Assembly: GCA_009192285.1 (NCBI GenBank)
Contig: WBVU01000003.1
Coordinates: 2,883,973 to 2,947,972 of the forward strand
DNA length: 64,000 nt
DNA from: Morchella semilibera
Taxonomy: Eukaryota; Ascomycota; Pezizomycetes; Pezizales; Morchellaceae
Reading direction: 5' to 3'
Both the position numbers and the translations under genes were made by a program. Every line of letters starts with the position of its first letter. Positions within the stretch are counted from its first letter, which is position 1. The notes under the pieces were generated by a model. The model saw only the letters and a list, made by a program, of their open reading frames with translations. It did not search any database and was not told the origin of the DNA. Below are positions 57,887 to 64,000 of this stretch, piece by piece.

Positions 57887-59128
57887 CTAGGCCAGGGACG
57901 AATCTTTTAACTCCTCCTCATCCGACAATACCTCCTCTTCCTTTTCCTTCTTTTCCTTCCTTGCTTCCAACAACGCTCCCCTCATCCTAGGTGCTGCCCT
58001 TCCCGAGGGCGAAAGCTTACAGTCTCTAACCAAATGTCCAACCCCCCCGCAGTAATAGCAACGATTCTCCACACGACGTGCCTCTCTTTCTCTGGGATCC
58101 GGGCGACGGTAACTATTAGACAAGTCCATAGGAACAGCTCCCCCAGGAGTATAGGAAGGGTGGGCCGCTGGCGCAGCATTCTTCGGTGGTGATTGAGGTG
58201 GTCCTCGTACGGCTGGGGATGTTGCTGGTGCAACGGAGGGACGAGGAGCAAAGGGACGCGGAGCAGGAGCACTTGGGATCTGAAAACGAAATCTCCCCAT
58301 CCTGGCCTGTAGCGCCCGTTGCTTATTATCAAGACGTTGAAGAAGCAGCCCGCAGTCCTTAATTGTAGTTGGTGTTTCATTCTGAATCATCAGGGCCATT
58401 AGGTCCTGGTTAAGTCCTTCCAACAAACATTCAATCTTAGCCGCTTCGTTGAACTCAGAGTCGGCAGCATATCGCTGAAACTCTGCAAAGTACTCAGAAA
58501 AGGTACGTTGGCGCTGCCTGATCTCCCTCAGATTTCGAGCAGCAGTGGCGGCGCGGTCTGGATCCCCAAAAGCATTATCCAAAATTTCAAAAAACTCCGC
58601 CATGGAATCGAGAGCGATTCCTTCATCTGTAATATAAACTAAAAATTGATCCGCCGCCGGTCCTTCCAATCGAGAAATAGAATACGCAAGTTGTTGAGCC
58701 GCGGTAGGGAAGCGATCCAAATTGGCCGTGAGCTTAATCTGAAGTTGTCTCTGGAAGGTCCTGAGAGTCTTGCGATCGCCCCGGTATTTCTCCGGGTCGG
58801 GTAGCTTCTCGGATTTGGATGGCTTGGTTAAGTCGTCGTGGAGCTCCTCTAAACCTCCTTTGACTCCTTCTTGCAGCTTCTTAATCTTAGCCCGTAATCC
58901 CTGGATTTCTTTGTGGAACTCGGCCCGGCCTTGTTCGGTTTCGGAGTGATGGGTAGTGATGTCGACCGCATATTGCTGGACCCCTCCGTGCGCTCTTTGG
59001 AGGAGGGCATACGCTTGCTTCGCTTCTTCCGTTGCGGCGGGGTCCACTTCAGGGTGAGCGACAAAGAACCCTTCGAGATCCGTATGGAGCTTTTGATAAT
59101 CAAATGCATTGGTAGCAGGGGCGGTCAT
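57887..59128 (-). CDS. Element A gag
   Basis: 413 aa from the ATG at 59128. A helical capsid-like region (REIRQRQRTFSEYFAEFQRY, the retrotransposon gag pattern) is followed by a Pro-rich linker and one CCHC zinc knuckle (CYYCGGVGHLVRDC), then an acidic Lys/Glu-rich tail. It ends in TAG at 57889-57887. Confidence 0.93.
   Translation of the reverse strand: MTAPATNAFDYQKLHTDLEGFFVAHPEVDPAATEEAKQAYALLQRAHGGVQQYAVDITTHHSETEQGRAEFHKEIQGLRAKIKKLQEGVKGGLEELHDDLTKPSKSEKLPDPEKYRGDRKTLRTFQRQLQIKLTANLDRFPTAAQQLAYSISRLEGPAADQFLVYITDEGIALDSMAEFFEILDNAFGDPDRAATAARNLREIRQRQRTFSEYFAEFQRYAADSEFNEAAKIECLLEGLNQDLMALMIQNETPTTIKDCGLLLQRLDNKQRALQARMGRFRFQIPSAPAPRPFAPRPSVAPATSPAVRGPPQSPPKNAAPAAHPSYTPGGAVPMDLSNSYRRPDPREREARRVENRCYYCGGVGHLVRDCKLSPSGRAAPRMRGALLEARKEKKEKEEEVLSDEEELKDSSLA
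57905..57910 (-). promoter_or_regulatory. Candidate -1 frameshift site, TTA AAA (A)
   Basis: On the minus strand the gag-frame codons TTA AAA sit exactly five codons before the gag stop, flanked by G on both sides, as in B. The overlap with pol starts just downstream. Confidence 0.5.
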
Positions 59129-59177
59129 GGTGAACTGTGATGCGAGGAACTCGAACTGTGCTAGTCGAGTGAGGATG

Positions 59178-59187
59178 GTCTCGTCTT
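59178..59187 (-). other. Candidate primer-binding site of A
   Basis: aagacgagac on the minus strand, two bases inside the 5' LTR. It is the exact complement of gtctcgtctt in A's own LTR (plus-strand 59504-59513), at the position homologous to B's candidate. Confidence 0.6.
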
Positions 59188-59189
59188 AG

Positions 59190-59822
59190 TGTGACGGAGT
59201 AACCCGACGCAAAGAAGAAGATGACAATGATGACGCAGAGGGACTCGAGGAGCACAGTGTACTCGACGAGGGGGCCGATGAAGACAGGGACCACGCCAGG
59301 CGGGCACAAGCACAGGCACCGGCTAAGACAAAGGCAAGAGCAAGGGCACAAGAACACAGAGCAGGGAGAGTGAGGACCGAAGGGACCTCAACGAGAACGA
59401 TGAGGGATACTATGAGTTTCCTCTTGTCAGAGGATCGAGTCTTTGGTACGAGAGGCTATGGCTTTAGAAATAGGAGTAGATTCCTATGTACTGAGATAAC
59501 AGGAAGACGAGACAGAGAAGAAAGAAAGAAAGAACTAAGGAAAACATCTATCCCCGCTATTTAACACACTTCCTCCACTAGTCCGCTATTACTCACACTC
59601 TTACTCATAAAACCTCATAGAAACCCGTCGCTACCACACCTCGTAATCCTCCCCACCATCTCTGCTATTCTACATTACCAATCCATCACGCCATCGAACC
59701 TCCTAGAACCTAATGACGACAGCCTCCACCTCGTACTCCCCACTCTCGCTTATCATTACCTTAACCACCCAATCGTGCATCGCCTACCGAACTGTCGGGA
59801 CGACTGCCAAGACGCCGGGACA
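59190..59822 (-). repeat. 5' LTR of element A (633 bp)
   Basis: Matches 47437-48129 without the extra 60-bp unit. Contains a TATA-like ttaaatag (minus strand) and the self-primer candidate at 59504-59513 followed by cctgttatc. Directly abuts element C at 59823. Confidence 0.92.
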
Positions 59823-61103
59823 CTGATGCACCCGGATCCGGAGAAGGAATTTATTGTGGAAACAGATGCATCAGACTACGTATCGGCAGGAATCTTGTCA
59901 CAACGGGATGATGAAGGAATACTTCACCCAGTTGCTTTTTTCTCCAAGACACATTCGCCGGCGGAATGCAATTATGAGATTTACGATAAGGAATTGCTAG
60001 CGATTATTCGTTGTTTTGAGGAATGGAGACCTCACTTGGAGACAGCCCAATTTCAAGTCAAAGTACTCACAGACCATCGTAATCTTGAGTACTTTATGTC
60101 AACCAAATTGCTAAATCGGCGGCAAACTCGTTGGGCGGAGTTTTTGTCTCGATTTAATTTTGTTATTCAGTATAGGCCTGGGAAGCAGAGAAGGAAGGTT
60201 GATATTTTGACTAGAAGGCCTAAAGATTTACCCAAGGAAGGGGACGAGAGGTTGGAACAGCAAAGTCGAGTGGTATTGAAAAAAGAGAATTTAGATGCAA
60301 AGATAAGTTTGTTAACGGGTTCTTTGTCAAATGAACCCGCTGAAGGATCGTCTCCCGTACTTGATTTGTTTAACAAAGCTTACCAGTGTGATAGCTTTCC
60401 GGGTAAAGTTCTATCCATGCTTCGGGACGGCGTTCGACAATCGAAAGAGATTTCGTTGGGCGAGTGCAAGGAAAGCGAGGAAGGGCTATTGCTTTATCGG
60501 AATACTCTTTATGTCCCTGATTTCGATGAACTTAAACTCTATTTGCTCTGAGAGTATCACGATAAGCCTTCGGCTGGACATCCTGGACGATCAAAGACTT
60601 TGGAACTTCTTAGCCGGGAATATTATTGGCCCACCATGCGGAAATATACAGATCGCTATGTCCAAAACTGTCATACCTGTAGGCGAAGCAAGACGAACCA
60701 TAATCCTTTACAAGGAGTTCTACGCCCATTATCGGTGCCTAAAGGACCCTGGACAGATGTCACGATGGACTTTGTAACGGGACTTCCGGAGAGTCAGGGA
60801 TTCAATGCCATTCTGGTAGTAGTGGATCGGTTGACAAAAATGAAGCATTTGATTCCTACGACAGAGAATGTTAACGCCAGAGATCTGTCTCGTCTATACC
60901 TGGAGCAGGTATGGAAACTACATGGGTTACCCGAAACTATTGTTTCCGATCGAGGGACACAGTTTACTGCTGAATTCTGGAGGGTCCTCTGCGAACGGCT
61001 GGAAATTGCTCCTCGCTATTCTACAGCTTTTCATCCTCAGACCGATGGGCAGACAGAAAGGACCAATGTGATTATGGAGCAGTACCTCCGCAGTTATGTA
61101 TCA
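59823..61103 (+). pseudogene. Element C: truncated gypsy pol fragment, family of A
   Basis: Plus-strand fragment covering RNase H to integrase ([20 protein letters not shown] to [11 protein letters not shown]), very close to A's pol but inverted relative to it. It lacks gag, protease, RT, chromodomain and LTRs. One in-frame TGA at 60549-60551 stands where A has an Arg CGA codon, a C-to-T change. It crosses the point where B sits in A without interruption ([14 protein letters not shown]). Its left end abuts A's LTR, and its right end breaks at 61,103 into the CATCAGCAAG repeat. Confidence 0.92.
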
Positions 61104-61430
61104 CATCAGCAAGCCTATTCAACCCTACCGGAGGCCCGGGAGGTGTGGGAGACGTTCGGAGACACCCGTCAAACTTTCGATCTCCAGGGGCTTACCCGCC
61201 CGTACGAGGGCCTCCTGAGCCTTTGCAGGAGCCTCCCGAGCCTTCAAGAAGGCTTAGCGGGCTCTCCTGATGCTAAGCGGCGCTCTCCTGGCGCCATCTG
61301 GAGGCTTTGTAATATTCTCTCCCAAGAGGCTGCGAGATATCGTAGACCTCCACACTAGTAGGAGGTTTTCGTTTAGAGAGGCTTCAGAGACGCTCTGTTA
61401 TAAGCCCAAGGATGAGTAGGGCGTTCTCGT
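61104..61430 (+). repeat. Lead-in of the repeat array
   Basis: Starts catcagcaagcc at the break point of element C, the same terminus as the repeats at 47,343 and 53,910/54,029. It continues GC-rich with scattered CTCCTGAG/CTCCCGAG units and merges into the array. Confidence 0.55.
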
Positions 61431-62510
61431 GAGGGCTCCCCAAGCCCTCCTGCTATCTCCGGAGGATTAAGCGAGATCTCCCAAGCTCTCCTGTAATCCC
61501 TGCCAATCTCCTGGGCTCTCCTGAGGGCTCGCCAAGCCCTCCTGATATCTCCGGAGACTGCTGATGATTAAGCGAAACCTCCCAAGCTCTCCTGTGATCC
61601 CTGCCAATCTCCGGAGACAACTGATGATTAAGCGAAACCTCCCAAGCTCTCCCGTAATCCCTGTCAATCTCCTGGGCTCTCCTGAGGGCTCGCCAAGCCC
61701 TCCTGATATCTCCGGAGACTACTGATGATTAAGCGAAACCTCCCAAGCTCTCCCGTAATCCCTGCCATCTCCTGGCTCTCCTGAGGGCTCGCCAAGCCCT
61801 CCTGATATCTCCGGAGACTACTGATGATTAAGCGAAACCTCCCAAGCTCTCCTGTAATCCCTGTCAATCTCCTGGGCTCTCCTGAGGGCTCGCCAAGCCC
61901 TCCTGATATCTCCGGAGACTACTGATGATTAAGCGAAACCTCCCAAGCTCTCCCGTAATCCCTGCCAATCTCCTGGGCTCTCCTGAGGGCTCGCCAAGCC
62001 CTCCTGATATCTCCGGAGACTACTGATGATTAAGCGAAACCTCCCAAGCTCTCCTGTAATCCCTGTCAATCTCCTGGGCTCTCCTGAGGGCTCGCCAAGC
62101 CCTCCTGATATCTCCGGAGACTACTGATGATTAAGCGAAACCTCCCAAGCTCTCCCGTAATCCCTGCCAATCTCCTGGGCTCTCCTGAGGGCTCGCCAAG
62201 CCCTCCTGATATCTCCGGAGACTACTGATGATTAAGCGAAACCTCCCAAGCTCTCCCGTAATCCCTGCCAATCTCCTGGGCTCTCCTGAGGGCTCGCCAA
62301 GCCCTCCTGATATCTCCGGAGACTACTGATATTAAGCGAAACCTCCCAAGCTCTCCTGTAATCCCTGTCAATCTCCTGGGCTCTCCTGAGGGTTTCCCAA
62401 GCCCTCCTGATATCTCCGGAGACTCTTGAAGATTAAGCCAGATCTCCCATGCTCTCCTGTAATCCCTGCCTATCTCCTGGGCTCTCCCAATATCTCCGAG
62501 GACTTTCAAA
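61431..62510. repeat. Tandem array, period about 101 bp, about ten units
   Basis: The anchor ttaagcgaaacc recurs at 61568, 61628, 61729, 61828, 61929, 62030, 62131, 62232 and 62332, so most steps are 99-101 bp with one 60-bp short unit. Each unit carries ctctcctgagggctcgccaa, a near-palindrome around ctccggag, and two alternating variants (ctcccgtaatccctgcc and ctcctgtaatccctgtc). The edge units are degenerate. Frames read through it on the minus strand are by-products. Confidence 0.92.
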
Positions 62511-62665
62511 CTATTACTAATCTACTGATACCTCAAAATCCACTTTGATTATTCATACCATACATAAAAATAGGAGTCCTCCCCCAAAATCACATATCCA
62601 CCGTCGAGGCGGGAGGAGGCTCTTGAAATGCCTCTCCCGCCTTCGCCATGCCCACGTCCCCCAAA

Positions 62666-64000
62666 TCACTCAATCGCTGCTGGTGCCTTCCCTTTCTTCC
62701 CGCGCGCCTTTGCAGCTCTCCATGCGGCTATATCCGCAGCTAATTGAACATCATCCTCCTCCAGGCCGACTCTGGATATAACCTCTTTAGGCCCTCTTAA
62801 CTCATCGACCTAAAAGGCTTGTTAGTATATAGATAAGGCTCTTTGAGACTTTTTTATTTACCTTCTCGCGAATTGATTCTCGTATTACTTCCAGTGTGCC
62901 CTCCTGGTTCTCCTTGCTTCTCTTCCCCCATGTGCTTAACATCCTGTTATAGGTAGCTGGAGGTATCCCGAAGTCAGAAGGAGCCTTTTAGAGGGCTTGG
63001 TGCGCCTTACTCATGATATCCGGATTCTGATGAGGATTGAAGTTCAACCCTTCGACGTATATGCCTGTTTTCCAAGATCGTAAGATAAACCAGATTGCGG
63101 TGCAAACTAGGCTAATAAACGCCTGAGATATATCATCAATGAAACCAGGATCCCTGGCCCCACGCATTTTATCACCTTTGTAATATTTTAGAAATATTAC
63201 TTCTACGATTTCCGGGGCCCAAAAGTGAAGCCGGCCTGTCTAGTGGCTGTCAGCACCTTGCCAAAGGCTCATAGAACGGTGGAGAGAGCTCTTACAGTAT
63301 AATTATCAGGATCGCTTATAAAACGGTCATTCTCGAGGAGAAAGGACACCTTCTTACCCTTTGCCTCTGGCGTTTTCTCCTCGCTCAAGCCATACAAAAG
63401 ATCCTTCGACATGCAGTCCTTCACTGTAAAAACAAGGTGCGATCTCACCCGCGAACAATTGATTTGAACCTAATGGAAGCAGTTAGCGAAGGCTCACTAA
63501 GCCCTCCGAAAGGCGCGCGAGGCACTCACGTCGCTCCTAGCTAACTTAGTCATTGGTAGACTTGTATTAAAATGGTCGTTTGCCTCACTCCAAAACCGAC
63601 GGACGTTAATACTAAGAGAATCAGCTTGAGGCCAAGGCTCCTCGAGCAATGTATAACGTCCGAGAAGGTATCCCGCATGCTTGATTACGGACTTGGCCTC
63701 TGCTGCGTTTTCATTAATGGAGTCAGGCTCTGGTGCTCCATACTGCGAAGGCGTTGGCGTTCCATACTGCGAAGGCGTTGGCGTTCTATATGGAGATAGG
63801 GCTCTACGATATTGCTGTGGAGAGCTAGGCATGCGAAAGGGTTGTGAATTTGAAGGGGTTGTCTCGTTCTCGCGGTCGAGCTCTTGTCGCAAGGTGCTGC
63901 TGGTCGAGCGAAATGAGGAACTTGTGGAGGCGATGCTAGCCCTTTCGGAGGCTGCTCCAGCCTTCCGTGGAGTTTCCAGCCTTCGTGAATTCACGACATG
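62666..64000 (-). pseudogene. Partial gene of unrecognised fungal family, one in-frame stop
   Basis: Runs off the right edge; the start lies outside. Exons fit by phase: 64000-63530, 63469-63296, 63239-62862 and 62809-62666. The N-terminal part is Ser/Pro-rich with a short tandem (TPTPSQYG repeated). The C-terminal part is globular: HFNTSLPMTKLARSD, DRFISDPDNYTGRLHFWAPE, QAFISLVCTAIWFILRSW and PPATYNRMLSTWGKRSKE. The layout (a short DRF block, then F..P.I, then a helix with TAI and W) reminds me of DUF6532-type fungal proteins; this is tentative. A TAA codon at 62990-62988 interrupts the third exon between HQAL and KAPSDFG, and no splice removes it, so the gene is either broken or misread there. 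Confidence 0.65.

Larger units (their letters stand above)
47437..59822 (-). mobile_element. Element A: Ty3/gypsy chromovirus, interrupted by element B
   Basis: LTR retrotransposon read on the minus strand: 5' LTR 59190-59822, gag 59128-57887, pol from 57848, 3' LTR 47437-48129. Pol carries protease, RT, RNase H, integrase, a GPY-type motif and a C-terminal chromodomain, which places it among chromoviruses. Without the 6,101 bp contributed by B (B plus one target duplication) the element is about 6.3 kb. The frames flanking B join perfectly, so A was intact when B landed. The two LTRs differ by a 60-bp tandem duplication (left copy) and at least one substitution, so A is older than B. The outer flanks (cctgg left, ctgat right) do not form a target duplication. 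Confidence 0.93.

Noticed and set aside
60549-60551. Stop in element C as evidence for repeat-induced point mutation
   Set aside because: A single C-to-T change in a CGA codon is not enough. No broad C-to-T bias or high AT content is seen in A, B or C.
61467-62509. Minus-strand frames with a repeating ITGELGRFRLI pattern
   Set aside because: Translation of the 101-bp tandem array. The period is not a multiple of three (101), so the peptide repeat does not persist in one frame.
61431-62510. CRISPR array considered for the regular 101-bp repeats
   Set aside because: Units are contiguous and similar over their whole length with no unique spacers, and the genome is eukaryotic.

Overview
The window reads as nuclear DNA of a filamentous ascomycete (Pezizomycotina). 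Genes are short and close together on both strands. Introns are mostly 55-90 nt. The families present include a COP9 signalosome subunit, an Srp1-type SR protein, an intron-containing eL18 gene and chromodomain Ty3/gypsy retroelements. A more exact placement is a guess; nothing here fixes genus or order.

Left part, 1-47,094, is a housekeeping region. In order it holds: exocyst SEC6 (+), an F-box-like/ankyrin protein (-), a NASP/Hif1/Sim3-type histone chaperone (-), DNA ligase I (-), an Srp1-like SR protein (-), COP9 subunit 3 (-), gamma-glutamyl phosphate reductase (+), an unrecognised coiled-coil protein (-), ATG7 (-), an unrecognised protein with a C-terminal membrane anchor (+), ribosomal protein eL18 (-), the large subunit of replication protein A (-, with several 1-base frame breaks), a dienelactone-hydrolase-like gene (+), a Ubp14/USP5 deubiquitinase (+), the Fe-S scaffold ISU1 (-), a YPR011C-type mitochondrial carrier (+) and an intron-containing tRNA-Met (-). 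Most exon models were built by hand and checked by phase: exon lengths sum to whole codons and the joined protein matches family expectation. Intergenic DNA is AT-rich and full of the palindrome TACATGTA.

Right part, 47,100-62,520, is a nested transposon block. Element A is a chromodomain Ty3/gypsy retrotransposon on the minus strand with LTRs at both ends. Element B, a second complete gypsy element on the plus strand with LTRs that read as identical, sits inside the integrase region of A with a 5-bp target duplication. A 276-bp inverted-repeat element with a TA duplication sits inside the integrase/chromodomain junction of B. Right of A lies a truncated, inverted relative of A (element C), then a tandem array with a period of about 101 bp. 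The window ends in a partial minus-strand gene of an unrecognised fungal family carrying an in-frame stop.

The points most worth following up are: (1) co-varying 10-nt complementarity between the primer-binding site and the LTR in both A and B, which suggests Tf1-like self-priming; (2) an AT-AC intron in ISU1; (3) a shared G-TTA-AAA-G signal at the gag-pol overlap of both elements; (4) clustered homopolymer frame breaks in the RPA1 gene only.
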